Positions 34,262 to 43,016 of a stretch of 64,000 nt of DNA are shown piece by piece; position 1 is the stretch's first letter, and the number at the start of each line of letters is the position of its first letter. Source of the DNA: Luteimonas vadosa (GTDB taxonomy: Bacteria > Pseudomonadota > Gammaproteobacteria > Xanthomonadales > Xanthomonadaceae); the NCBI RefSeq assembly GCF_039543545.1, contig NZ_BAABJY010000002.1, positions 682,001 through 746,000 of the forward strand. Direction: 5' to 3'. A program made the position numbers and the translations under genes. The notes below the pieces were generated by a model, which was not told the DNA's origin, made no database searches, and saw nothing but the letters and a program-made list of their open reading frames with translations.

Positions 34262-35362
34262 CTAACCATGGCGCCGGCCGAAGTCCTGCATGAAATCCGT
34301 CAGAGCGCGCACCCCTTCCAGCGGCAGTGCGTTGTACAGGGATGCCCGCATGCCGCCGAGGACGCGATGCCCCTTCAGGCCGATCAGGCCCCCCTCACGG
34401 GCTTCGGCCAGAAAGGCAGCGTCCAGGCCGGCATCGGCGAGGAAGAACGGTACGTTCATGCGCGAGCGCACCGCGGGGTCGACGTCGTTGCGGTAGAACC
34501 CGGCGGAACCGTCGATCGTCGAATACAGCAGCGCCGCCTTTTGCTCGCTGCGACGGGCGAACTCCCGCACGCCGCCCTCCTCGATCATCCACTTGAAGAC
34601 CAGGCCCGCGAGGTACCAGTTCCACGTCGGGGGCGTGTTGAGCATGGAATCGCTCTTCAGGTGCGAGGCGTAACTGAAGATGTCGGCCCTGGGCTGGCCG
34701 GCGCGCTCCAGCAGGTCGCGGCGCACGATCACGATGCTGACGCCAACCGGCCCCAGGTTCTTCTGTGCACCACCGTAAACGAGGCCGTAGCGCGAAATGT
34801 CGAGCGGCTCCGATGCGATGCTGGAACTGAAGTCCGCGAACAGCGGCGCTTCGCCGACGTCCGGCGCCGGCTCCCCCCAGGCCGGCCTGAACTCGACCCC
34901 ATGGATGGTTTCGTTGGCCGTGATGTGGACGTAGGCGGCGTCGCGCGACAGGCGCCAGCTCTCACGGGGGGGGATCGAACGGAAACCGTCGTCCTCTCCG
35001 CTGGCACTAATGTTGACACGGACGTAGGCGCCCGCTTGCCGGATGGCGGTCTTGCCCCAGTGGCCCGTGAGCACGTAATCGGCGCACTGCCCTGGGGCCG
35101 CGAAATTGAGTGCCATCAGGGCCTGGTGCGTGGTCGCACCCCCGGCCAGGAAGAGCACGCCATAGTCGTCCGGCACGGATAGCAGATTCCGCAGGTCCGA
35201 TTCCGCCTCGGAGGCGACCTGCATGAACTCCGGGCCGCGATGGCTGAGCTCGACGATGGATGCCCGGGCGTCACCCCACTCCAGCAGTTCCTGCTGGGCA
35301 CGGCGCAGCACTGGCTCGGGAAGCGCGGCGGGGCCGGCACTGAAATTATGGGCGCGGGACAT
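34262..35362 (-). CDS. serC: Phosphoserine aminotransferase
   Basis: 366 residues from ATG 35360-35362 (MSRAHNFSAGPAALPEPVL), the family N-terminus. The pyridoxal-phosphate lysine lies in GLVYGGAQKNLGPVGVSIVI; GGATTHQALMALNF and NTPPTWNWYLAGLVFKW are other class V aminotransferase blocks. It converts 3-phosphohydroxypyruvate to phosphoserine (serine pathway) and also acts in pyridoxal synthesis. It heads a two-gene unit with aroA. The open frame extends ten codons upstream without similarity. Confidence 0.97.
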   Translation of the reverse strand: MSRAHNFSAGPAALPEPVLRRAQQELLEWGDARASIVELSHRGPEFMQVASEAESDLRNLLSVPDDYGVLFLAGGATTHQALMALNFAAPGQCADYVLTGHWGKTAIRQAGAYVRVNISASGEDDGFRSIPPRESWRLSRDAAYVHITANETIHGVEFRPAWGEPAPDVGEAPLFADFSSSIASEPLDISRYGLVYGGAQKNLGPVGVSIVIVRRDLLERAGQPRADIFSYASHLKSDSMLNTPPTWNWYLAGLVFKWMIEEGGVREFARRSEQKAALLYSTIDGSAGFYRNDVDPAVRSRMNVPFFLADAGLDAAFLAEAREGGLIGLKGHRVLGGMRASLYNALPLEGVRALTDFMQDFGRRHG

Positions 35363-35840
35363 CGGGGATCCTACGGAGATCGCGCCGGCCACCTACACGG
35401 GACGCGCGATGTTGGCGTCGATTATGCCGCATGCCGGGCCATCGCCTGCCCATACGAAGCGCGCTTCGGGCTTGCCAAAAGCGAGGCCGCCGCCAGCGCC
35501 TCCCATGGCAAGTGCATCTCACATCGCACGCGGCGTCGCTCTGTCCGGATGAGGAATGCTTCCTTACTTCTGCCTCTCCGTAACCACTTTTCGCACCGGC
35601 AGAGGAAGGTTCGCGGTGCCCGGTCCGCGGGATGCGGGCTGCTGCGCGTGGCAGGGCCGGCACAGTTAATTCTTGAACCGAGGGGCGAGCATGCGTCGCA
35701 TCCCCCTTTGAACCGGTTCAGCAAGGCCCCCAAAATAATGACGCTCAGCGGCAACTTTTAACGGACTTTTAACATAAAGGTGGACTAGCTTCGCATTTCT
35801 GCCCCGCGACCGCGGCGCAGTTCACGAGAGGGGATTCTCA
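35363..35840. promoter_or_regulatory. Intergenic region before the secreted protease
   Basis: About 480 bases without a convincing gene. Near the protease it contains a perfect 12-bp palindrome, TGAACCGGTTCA (35709-35720), a second TTGAACCG about 35 bases further upstream, and two copies of CTTTTAAC spaced 11 bases apart (35755-35762 and 35766-35773), one helical turn. These lie 68-132 bases before the ATG and could be regulator sites for the protease gene. It must also carry the serC promoter on the minus strand, which I cannot locate clearly. Confidence 0.5.
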
Positions 35841-38516
35841 ATGTCGATTCGATTCAGCGGCCTGAAGGCGGCTTTTGCCGTTGCCGCACTTACGGTCGTG
35901 GCGGGCGTGTCCGCGCAAAGCGGTCCCGCGAAACCCGCGACGAGCGCTGCCGAGCAAGCGCAGAAAATGCATATCGTCATGTTCCGCGAGGCGCCGCTTG
36001 CCACGTATGGCGGCGAGATCTCGGGACTGCCGGCCGCGCCCCGGTACAACAATGGCAAGCGAGCCGGAAGGATCGATGTCAAGTCCGCCGCGGCGGCAGC
36101 CTACGTCGGCAACCTGAAGAAGCGCCAGCAACAGCACGAGCGCGAGATCGCCAGCGACATCGGCCGCTCACTCAACATCCACTCCCGCATGCAGCATGCG
36201 GTGAACGCCATCGTCGTCGACCTGAGTCCGGTCGAGGCGGCGCAGTTGAAGCGCAGCACCGACATCATGCTCGTCGAGGCGTACCACGAGTACGTGCAGG
36301 ACACCGATGCCGGCCCGGCCCTGATCGGGGCACCGGCGGTTTGGGCGAACGGCACCGGCCTGCCGCCCGGCCTGCGGACCGATGAGACCGGTCCCGCCCA
36401 GGGCGAAGGCATCGTGTTCGGCATCCTCGACTCGGGCATCAACTTCAACAGCCCATCGTTCGCCGCGATCGATGGCTACGGTTACCAGCACACCAACCCG
36501 CTGGGTGCCGGCACCTTTCTCGGCGCCTGCGCGCCGGGCGGCATCGACGATGGTGCCTGCAACGACAAGCTGATCGGCGGCTACGATTTCGTGTGCGGTG
36601 CGCCGGCCAATACCTGCAACTCCCCGGCCACCATCCTCGAAGAACCCAGTTTCGTCGACAACAACGGCCATGGCAGCCACACCGCTGGCACGGCCGCCGG
36701 CAACCAGCGCGATGCCACCTTCCGCGGTGCGCCCGTGCACATCTCCGGTGTCGCCCCTCGGGCCAACATCGTCGCGTACGACATCTGCTATACCCGCCGC
36801 TCCGACGGCAATGGCCTGTGCCCGAACGTTTCCGCCGTCGCGGCTGTCAACCAGTCGATCGCCGATGGCGTGGTCGACGTCATCAACTACTCGATCGGTG
36901 GCGGTGCATCGCCGTGGACCGAGTCCGTGTCCATCGCCTTCCTGAACGCGACCGACGCCGGCATCTACATCGCGGCTTCGGCCGGCAACTCCGGTCCGGG
37001 CGCATCGACCCTAGGCCATAACGAGCCATGGGTCGCCTCGACTGCCGCGGCCACGCACGACCGCCTCGGTTTCGACTTCCCCCTCAGCGTCACTGGGCCG
37101 GCACCGGTTCCGGCAGCCTTGGCGACCATCTACGCGACCCCGGGCGTCAGCAGCGTGCCCCATACCACCGCCATCCCCGGCACGACGCCGCTGGTGGTCA
37201 GCGCCGGCATCAACACTGCGAACGATGGCTGCAACGCGTTCGCCGCTGGCACCTTCCAGAGTGCGATCGCCGTGATCCGCCGCGGGTCCTGCGCGTTTTC
37301 GATCAAGACCAACAATGCAGCAGCCGCGGGCGCCATCGCCGTGGTCATTGCCAACAACGGCGCTGGCGGCCTCTCCCCGTCGGTACCGGGAACGACGATT
37401 CCGGCTTTCGGCATCACGCAGGTTGACGGCGATGCCCTTGCCAGTTTTGCCTCTGGCAAGACGGGTCTCACCGGCGGCATCGGCTATCCCGCCGTCCCGT
37501 CCCCCGGCGTCCCGGACGTCCTTGCGAGCTTCAGCTCGCGCGGACCGGCTGCATTCGACGTCCTCAAGCCGGACCTGACCGCACCGGGCGTGCAGATCCT
37601 GGCGGCCTATGCGGGTCCCCCGGATGCGCTTGCCATGATCAACGGGACGTCGATGTCCTCGCCGCACCAGGCCGGTGCCGCAGGCCTGCTGCGCCAGCTC
37701 CATCCGACCTGGAGCGTTCCCGAACTCAAGTCGGCGCTCGCGCTGACGGCCACGCAGGGCGTGCTGCTGGAAGACGGCGTGACGCCTGCCGGCCCGTTCG
37801 CACGCGGCAGCGGCCGGGTCCAGGTCGACGCGGCGGCGCGCGCTGGACTGGTCATGCATGAGACAGCGGACAACTACTACTTGGCCTACCCGGGCTTCGG
37901 TGGCGTACCCAGCTCGCTCAACCAGCCGTCCATGGCGAATGGCGAGTGCCGGGCCAGCTGTAGCTTCACCCGCGTGTTCCGCAGCACCCGCAAGAACTCT
38001 CAGTCGTTCCTGGTCAGCCTGGAAGGCCTGAACGGCAGCGTCTCGCTGGGCAAGTTCAACGTCAAGGCGTTCCGCACCCAGACCCTGCGGGTGACCATCG
38101 ACAGCAGCCAGCTGCCGATCGGCGCGTGGAGCTTCGGCACCCTGGTGTTGACCCCGGAGGAACCGGGCAACAACAGCTCGCCGACGCTGCGGCTCCCGAT
38201 CGCGGTCAAGGCCGCGAAGGTGGTGCTGCCGCTGCTGGAGGTGGGCAACCTGTCGCTGCAATCCGGCCAGTCGCAGTTCTTCCCGGTCAACGTGCCGGCA
38301 GGAGCATCCAGCCTGGTGGTGAAGACGGTCGGCCCCAACGGCGATGCCGACATCATTGTCCGAAATCCCAGTAGTGTGGTGGCATGCACCGGCTTCAGTG
38401 CCAGCAGCAACGAGGCCTGCACGATCGCCAATCCCGTCGCCGGCGCATGGAACGTCGAACTGGCCGCATTCGCCGCGTTCACAGGCGTTACCCTGACCGT
38501 GGGATATACCCAATAG
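35841..38516 (+). CDS. Secreted S8 subtilisin-like serine protease
   Basis: 891 residues. Signal peptide MSIRFSGLKAAFAVAALTVVAGVSA is followed by an inhibitor-type propeptide (about residues 30-150, ending in VEAYHEYVQDTD). The catalytic triad is D197 in GILDSGIN, H277 in NGHGSHTAG and S604 in NGTSMSSPH. A protease-associated domain (GCNAFAAGTFQSAIAVIRRGSCAF) is inserted between His and Ser. The C-terminus is a beta-rich region ending in a pre-peptidase-like domain (SGQSQFFPVNVPAG ... GDADIIVRNP). Paired cysteines are consistent with extracellular life. The layout matches the large subtilases that Lysobacter and Xanthomonas secrete through a type II system. It is a single-gene unit with a strong terminator. 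Confidence 0.95.
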   Translation: MSIRFSGLKAAFAVAALTVVAGVSAQSGPAKPATSAAEQAQKMHIVMFREAPLATYGGEISGLPAAPRYNNGKRAGRIDVKSAAAAAYVGNLKKRQQQHEREIASDIGRSLNIHSRMQHAVNAIVVDLSPVEAAQLKRSTDIMLVEAYHEYVQDTDAGPALIGAPAVWANGTGLPPGLRTDETGPAQGEGIVFGILDSGINFNSPSFAAIDGYGYQHTNPLGAGTFLGACAPGGIDDGACNDKLIGGYDFVCGAPANTCNSPATILEEPSFVDNNGHGSHTAGTAAGNQRDATFRGAPVHISGVAPRANIVAYDICYTRRSDGNGLCPNVSAVAAVNQSIADGVVDVINYSIGGGASPWTESVSIAFLNATDAGIYIAASAGNSGPGASTLGHNEPWVASTAAATHDRLGFDFPLSVTGPAPVPAALATIYATPGVSSVPHTTAIPGTTPLVVSAGINTANDGCNAFAAGTFQSAIAVIRRGSCAFSIKTNNAAAAGAIAVVIANNGAGGLSPSVPGTTIPAFGITQVDGDALASFASGKTGLTGGIGYPAVPSPGVPDVLASFSSRGPAAFDVLKPDLTAPGVQILAAYAGPPDALAMINGTSMSSPHQAGAAGLLRQLHPTWSVPELKSALALTATQGVLLEDGVTPAGPFARGSGRVQVDAAARAGLVMHETADNYYLAYPGFGGVPSSLNQPSMANGECRASCSFTRVFRSTRKNSQSFLVSLEGLNGSVSLGKFNVKAFRTQTLRVTIDSSQLPIGAWSFGTLVLTPEEPGNNSSPTLRLPIAVKAAKVVLPLLEVGNLSLQSGQSQFFPVNVPAGASSLVVKTVGPNGDADIIVRNPSSVVACTGFSASSNEACTIANPVAGAWNVELAAFAAFTGVTLTVGYTQ

Positions 38517-38582
38517 CGATCTGCCGGCCGGTGCTCGCCAGCAGGTCCAACCTGCAGGCCAGTGCCAGCGACGGATACGGAA

Positions 38583-38610
38583 GGGCCCGGAGCAATCCGG
38601 GCCCTTTTTT
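38583..38610 (+). terminator. Rho-independent terminator of the protease gene
   Basis: A perfect 9-bp stem (GGGCCCGGA with TCCGGGCCC, loop GCAA) is followed by six T residues, 66 bases after the stop. It is the clearest terminator in the window. The remaining 190 bases up to the convergent FHA gene hold only a short imperfect direct repeat (AGTTTGC at 38761 and 38777). Confidence 0.95.
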
Positions 38611-38800
38611 CTGCTGGATCGGCCGGCATCCGCACTACCCGTGCGTGTCCCGATGCATCGGGGGGCGCGTGGCCGCCGACTGGTCCACCTTCAACCAAGC
38701 CAGGTGCGCCTGCGTGCCGTGGCGCCGGCAACGAGGCCCGCCCGCACTCGCCCCAATGGAAGTTTGCGACGATGAAAGTTTGCCGCGACGAAAATCCGGC

Positions 38801-39616
38801 TCAGCTTGCGCCAAACAACAGCAAGGCGCCCAGCGAGGCGGCCAGGAGAACCGCCGCCAGCAGCAGCCAGGGGAGCCGGTATGTCCCGCCCCGACTCTCT
38901 GCCGCAGGCATGGCTTCCGCGGTCTGATGCTCGCCATCATCCAGCAGGCCCCCGCGCGAATGGTGACTCGAAGTCCGCACAGGCGCCTCGACCACGAAAC
39001 GGTGGTGTGCGTCGAACACGACCTGGTCGCCGGGCTTCAGGACCGCGTCCAGGACAGCCAAGCCATTGACCTCGCTACCGTCCGCCATGGAGAGGTCGCG
39101 GAGCACCACCTGGGTTCCCAGCAGTTCAAGCCGCGCGTGCCGCTCGGGGAACGCAGGATCATCGATGCGGATGTCGGCGTCGCGCGCGCTTCCAACCAGG
39201 CGAGGACGCTGTAGGGTGAAACTCCGGCCATGGTATTGGCCGCCTACGCCGCGAAGCACCACCCTGGGGTCATCCTCGTCCGTCTCTTCGAAGTCCTGCG
39301 CCATGGACGACAACGGCGCCGGTGCACGTACGGGTATCAGCCGCATCTCTTCGCCATCGACGTAGATCGCATCGCCGACCCTGAGCATGGCCATGCGGCG
39401 CACTTCCCGCCCGTTCACGTGGACGCCCTTGGTGCCCTCCGCCACGGTCAACCAGACACCGCGCCGGTCGACGCAGAAGCGCACGGCATGGTTGGCATCC
39501 GGCTCCAGCGGACCCAAGGTGCCCTTGTCGCTGCCATTGCGCCCGACGGCATTCACGCCGATCGCCAACGGCAATTCACGGTCCGTGTCGGCGAAACGCA
39601 ATTTCAGGTCGTTCAT
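38801..39616 (-). CDS. Membrane-anchored protein with tandem FHA domains
   Basis: 271 residues from ATG 39614-39616 (MNDLKLRFADTD); MLDSVR six codons earlier is possible. Two FHA-type modules are visible. A degenerate one occupies about residues 10-90 (VNAVGRNGSDKGTLGPLEPD, VHVNGREVRRMAMLRVGD). A canonical one at about 115-205 has the phosphothreonine-binding pattern RLVGSARDADIRIDDPAFPERHARLEL and LRDLSMADGSEVNG. A C-terminal membrane helix (LPWLLLAAVLLAASLGALLLF) ends the protein, so the FHA domains face the cytoplasm. It should read phosphothreonine marks, but no kinase or secretion gene is nearby. Confidence 0.85.
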   Translation of the reverse strand: MNDLKLRFADTDRELPLAIGVNAVGRNGSDKGTLGPLEPDANHAVRFCVDRRGVWLTVAEGTKGVHVNGREVRRMAMLRVGDAIYVDGEEMRLIPVRAPAPLSSMAQDFEETDEDDPRVVLRGVGGQYHGRSFTLQRPRLVGSARDADIRIDDPAFPERHARLELLGTQVVLRDLSMADGSEVNGLAVLDAVLKPGDQVVFDAHHRFVVEAPVRTSSHHSRGGLLDDGEHQTAEAMPAAESRGGTYRLPWLLLAAVLLAASLGALLLFGAS

Positions 39617-39700
39617 GCGGACTGAATCTAGCATGCCGCCGGGCTTGGACGTGGGGCCGACACGCGCCAGAATGGTCGCCCCACCCCATGGTATGCGCGC

Positions 39701-39976
39701 ATGGCCAGCATCGACATCTGCCACTCCCATGACCTCTCCCCGGCCAAGGCACGCAAGGCGGTCGAGCAGGCCGCGATCAAGCTCGGCGAGAAGTTCGGCC
39801 TTGACTACCGTTGGGAGGGCGACACGCTGCATTTCGCCCGCAGCGGCGTGGACGGACGCATCGCACTGGCGCCAAAACAGGTCCAGGTCACCGCGCAGCT
39901 CGGGTTCCTGCTGTCTGCGATGCAGGGTCCGATAGAAACCGAGATCAGGCGCGCGCTGAAGGAAAAACTCGCCTAG
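39701..39976 (+). CDS. Polyhydroxyalkanoate-system family protein
   Basis: 91 residues. The sequence (MASIDICHSHDLSPAKARKAVEQAAIKLGEKFGLDYRWEGDTLHFARSG...) matches the small 'PHA granule region' family found beside polyester storage genes in Pseudomonas and Xanthomonadaceae. It is predicted to be a compact alpha/beta cytoplasmic protein; the biochemical role is not known. It is divergent from the FHA gene and convergent with the FFLEE-type gene. Its neighbours at 39994 and 42178 are also PHA-associated, which supports the call. Confidence 0.85.
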   Translation: MASIDICHSHDLSPAKARKAVEQAAIKLGEKFGLDYRWEGDTLHFARSGVDGRIALAPKQVQVTAQLGFLLSAMQGPIETEIRRALKEKLA

Positions 39977-39993
39977 GGTGCCGCCGGGCGGCC

Positions 39994-40719
39994 TCAGGCA
40001 ATCCCGGTGCCGAACGGGTCCGGTTCGCCGGAACGCAGACGCTCCGCCAGCGCGCGCTCGTCGTCGACGATTTCCCCGACGAACGCGGCCGCATCATCCA
40101 GAGACGCGAAGGCCGCATGGCCGCGCTCCAGGAACCCCTGCAGTTCCGTGAGGCCGGCAGCACGCGCCGGCCCCCGGGAAAACCCGAGCAATGCCCTCAC
40201 TCCCGGAAGGTGCAGGGCGCGCGCGAACCCGCGGCCCACCTCCCCGATCAGGTCGATCTGCCGCCTGCGCAGGCGCGGCAAGCCCACATGGCGATACGCC
40301 TCAGCATACAACGAGGCATCGAGCCGCCGCCTGCGCGGCGCGCTGCGATGCAGGACCTCCGCCATCCGCAGGTCGAGCGCATGGGTGATCGACCCGAGTT
40401 CGATGGCATCGGCAACGGTGGAGAGCAGGGCCTTGGGCAGGAGGGCCTGCATCATCGGCAGCACGCGCGCGATATCGGCATCGCGGCGGCTGAAATCATG
40501 GTCGCCGTAGACATCCCGCAGGAAGAACATGGCCGCCGCGCGACGCCTGGGATCTTCCAGGAACCGCCGGAACGTGCACTCCAGGCGGGCCGCCTGCCAG
40601 CGTCGCAGCTCCGGCAACCAGCGCAGCGCATTGCGCGGCTCGCGAACCGGGTCATGCAGCGCCTGGTGGCAGGCCAGGCGGCGCTCGAGGCGGGTGAAGA
40701 CGTCGGGCAAGCGCGGCAT
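39994..40719 (-). CDS. FFLEE-motif family protein
   Basis: 241 residues from ATG 40717-40719 (MPRLPDVFTRLERRLACHQAL). It is helical and arginine-rich. The stretch AAAMFFLRDVYGDHDFSRRDADIARVLPMM corresponds to the FFLEE motif region that names this family of uncharacterised proteins in Pseudomonas and Xanthomonadaceae; here the motif reads FFLRD. No signal or membrane helix is present. It lies between two PHA-associated genes and is divergent from the patatin-like gene, 87 bases apart. The function is unknown. The frame is open 20 codons upstream without a ribosome site. Confidence 0.75.
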   Translation of the reverse strand: MPRLPDVFTRLERRLACHQALHDPVREPRNALRWLPELRRWQAARLECTFRRFLEDPRRRAAAMFFLRDVYGDHDFSRRDADIARVLPMMQALLPKALLSTVADAIELGSITHALDLRMAEVLHRSAPRRRRLDASLYAEAYRHVGLPRLRRRQIDLIGEVGRGFARALHLPGVRALLGFSRGPARAAGLTELQGFLERGHAAFASLDDAAAFVGEIVDDERALAERLRSGEPDPFGTGIA

Positions 40720-40806
40720 GGCTGTAGTCTGGTGGGCACGCGGGTGGGGCGGCAAGCCGGCCGACCTCCTCCGATACACTCCTGTCCCTTCCGGCTTGCA
40801 TCGCCA

Positions 40807-42072
40807 ATGCTTTCACTGCATTCCGCCCGGCCAACGCGCAGGCGCCCAGCGCGACGGACTCCCACGATCGGCCTGGCCGTCGCGGGCGGGGGTCCCATCG
40901 GCAGCATGTACGAGCTCGGCGCGCTGCGTGCCATCGACGAGGCGGTCGACGGCCTCGATCTGACCCGGCTCGACGGTTATGTGGGCGTGAGCAGCGGCGC
41001 CTTCCTGGCGGCCGGCCTGGCCAATGGCATCGGTACCGCGGAGATGTGCCGGATCTTCATCACCGGCGACAGCAGCGACATCCGCTTCCGCCCGGAAACC
41101 TTCATGCGACCGGCGTTGTTCGAGTACCTGCGGCGAGCGTCGCGACTTCCCGCGCTGGCCCTGGACTGGTGGCGCGGGTTCCTCCCCGGAACGGGCGAAA
41201 GCTACGCCTACGGCACCGGCTGGTCCGACCTGCTTGCGCGTTTCGGTGGCATGGTCCCGACCGGTCTGTTCGACAACGCCGAAGTCGAACGCTTCCTTCG
41301 GGATGCCTTCTCGCGCCGTGGCCGCAGCAACGATTTCCGCACCCTCGAGCGCCCGCTGTTCGTCGTCGCGGTCGATCTCGACAGTGGCGAAGCGGTCCGC
41401 TTCGGGGAAGCCGGATGGGACGACGTGCCGATCTCCCGCGCGATCCAGGCGAGCGCCGCCCTGCCGGGGCTGTATCCGCCGGTGGAGGTCCGTGGCCGGC
41501 ATTTCGTCGACGGCGCCCTGCGCCGGACCATGCACGCCTCGGTGCTTCTGGAGCGCGACGTCGACCTGTTGATCGGCGTGAATCCCTTGGTGCCCTTCGA
41601 TGCCTCGGCGGGGGATGCATCGGCCGGATCGGCGCAACCCCGCCGCCTGGCGGATGGCGGCCTTCCCGCAGTGCTGTCGCAGACATTCCGGACGTTGCTG
41701 CAATCCCGGATGCAGGTCGGCCTGGCCGGGTACGCACGGCAGTTCCCCCACATCGACCAGCTCGTGTTCGAGCCGAATGCGCGTGACGGGGAGCTGTTCT
41801 TCGCCAACGCCTTCAGCTTTTCGGCGCGGCGGCGCATCTGCGAACTGGCTTGGCGCAACACGATCGACGACCTCACCGCACGCCGGCAGCTGCTCGAACC
41901 GCTGCTGGTCCAGCATGGCTTGTCCCTGCGAGAGGCTGTGGTCGACGATCCCGGACGCAGCCTGATGAGTGGACTGGAGGACCCTCCACCCCGCGAAACC
42001 GACACCACGGCGCGCTTGCGCCGGGCCCTCGATGATGCCGATCGGATCGTGGGGGGAACAGGCGGGGGCTGA
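40807..42072 (+). CDS. Patatin-like phospholipase
   Basis: 421 residues from ATG 40807-40809; the open frame begins far upstream, inside neighbouring genes. The patatin domain has the oxyanion loop GGGPIG (residues 27-32), the nucleophile elbow GVSSG with Ser62, and the catalytic aspartate in FVDGALRRTMHASV. No signal peptide is present, so it is cytoplasmic or membrane-peripheral. Patatin-like enzymes hydrolyse acyl esters of phospholipids, and some act on stored lipid. The position between PHA-system genes and a phasin suggests a role at storage granules or their lipid coat, which is only an inference. Confidence 0.88.
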   Translation: MLSLHSARPTRRRPARRTPTIGLAVAGGGPIGSMYELGALRAIDEAVDGLDLTRLDGYVGVSSGAFLAAGLANGIGTAEMCRIFITGDSSDIRFRPETFMRPALFEYLRRASRLPALALDWWRGFLPGTGESYAYGTGWSDLLARFGGMVPTGLFDNAEVERFLRDAFSRRGRSNDFRTLERPLFVVAVDLDSGEAVRFGEAGWDDVPISRAIQASAALPGLYPPVEVRGRHFVDGALRRTMHASVLLERDVDLLIGVNPLVPFDASAGDASAGSAQPRRLADGGLPAVLSQTFRTLLQSRMQVGLAGYARQFPHIDQLVFEPNARDGELFFANAFSFSARRRICELAWRNTIDDLTARRQLLEPLLVQHGLSLREAVVDDPGRSLMSGLEDPPPRETDTTARLRRALDDADRIVGGTGGG

Positions 42073-42177
42073 AACCATCACGCCCGCATGCACGCATTGG
42101 TTCCCGACATGGTGTGAATGCTCTAGACGGGCAGGCCAAGCTGGATGCACATCCGATTTCCAGCCGCCGGAGCTCAC

Positions 42178-42759
42178 ATGGCCAAGTTCAAGAAAAGCAC
42201 GAGCAAGACGGGCAAGCGCGCCACGGGCAAGCCTGACGTGCAGGCACAGGCCGAACAATTGTCGAAGACACTCAGCGAGTCCGCCCAGCAGATCTGGCTC
42301 GCGGGCATCGGGGCTTTCGGCCGCGCGCAGGCCGAGGGCACCAAGCTGTTCGAAGGACTCGTCCGCGAAGGACTCAATCTCGAGAAGACGGCGCGTAGCT
42401 TCGCCGGCGGCCGTGCCGACGTGGTCCGCGATGCCGTCGAGGACAAGGTCGGCCAGGCGCGGGAACGGGCGACCGATACCTGGGACCGGCTCGAGAAAGT
42501 CTTCGAGGACCGGGTCCAGCGGGCCCTCGTGAAACTGGGCGTTCCCAGCCGTGGCGACCTCCGGGACTTGAGCAAGCGCGTGGATGAGTTGACCGGCGAA
42601 CTCCGCCGGCAGCGCCAGCCTGCCGCGCGCAAGAAGACGACTCGCAAGGCCGCCGCGAAGACCACCAAGTCCACGGTGAAGAAGGCGGCGCGTAAAACGC
42701 CTGCCCGCAAGACCCCGACCCGAAAGACCAGTGGCAAGCGGAAGCCTTCCGCGGGTTGA
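42178..42759 (+). CDS. phaF: Phasin family protein with histone-like tail
   Basis: 193 residues from ATG 42178-42180 (MAKFKKSTSKTG). The central part (LSESAQQIWLAGIGAFGRAQAEGTKLFEGLVREG) is the PhaF/PhaI phasin domain with amphipathic helices. A coiled-coil (LRDLSKRVDELTGELRRQ) and a Lys/Ala/Pro-rich, KKAARKTPARKTP-type tail follow; the tail is like the histone H1-like part of Pseudomonas PhaF, which binds DNA. Such proteins coat polyester granules and share them between daughter cells. No polymerase (phaC) is in the window. A terminator follows. Confidence 0.85.
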   Translation: MAKFKKSTSKTGKRATGKPDVQAQAEQLSKTLSESAQQIWLAGIGAFGRAQAEGTKLFEGLVREGLNLEKTARSFAGGRADVVRDAVEDKVGQARERATDTWDRLEKVFEDRVQRALVKLGVPSRGDLRDLSKRVDELTGELRRQRQPAARKKTTRKAAAKTTKSTVKKAARKTPARKTPTRKTSGKRKPSAG

Positions 42760-42831
42760 AGTAACGCTCCAAGGGCGGCTCGCCAGCGTTTGCGCCCGTC
42801 GATCCAGATGAAGACCGAGAGGCTCCCCTCC

Positions 42832-42862
42832 CCTGCCGGCTTCGGATCGGCGGGCTCTTTTT
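42832..42862 (+). terminator. Probable terminator of the phasin gene
   Basis: A 7-bp stem (CCTGCCG with CGGCGGG, one G-T pair, 9-base loop) is followed by CTCTTTTT, 72 bases after the phasin stop. The rest of this 257-base gap before the next gene shows nothing further that I can support. Confidence 0.65.
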
Positions 42863-43016
42863 CGTCCGGGCACCGCGCGTGGAGTGGCCTGCATCCACCC
42901 TCATAGCCGTTACGTACACGGAAGCGGCACGTCCCGCACGATATCGTCGCTGGACCGGCTTGGACCGGTTGCGGGTTTTACGATTATCCTGACGCCTCTT
43001 GGATGGAGTCCATCGA

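Noticed and set aside
38758..38790. Imperfect direct repeat with AGTTTGC at 38761 and 38777
   Set aside because: It is only 7 bases plus scattered matches, in a convergent gap after a good terminator; likely chance.
40807..42072. Reading the patatin-like protein as a type III/IV effector (ExoU-like)
   Set aside because: There is no secretion system nearby, no secretion signal I recognise, and the neighbours are granule-related genes.
40813..42894. A 693-residue minus-strand open frame over the patatin and phasin genes
   Set aside because: Both plus-strand genes have catalytic or family motifs; the minus frame is low-complexity and spans their intergenic gap.
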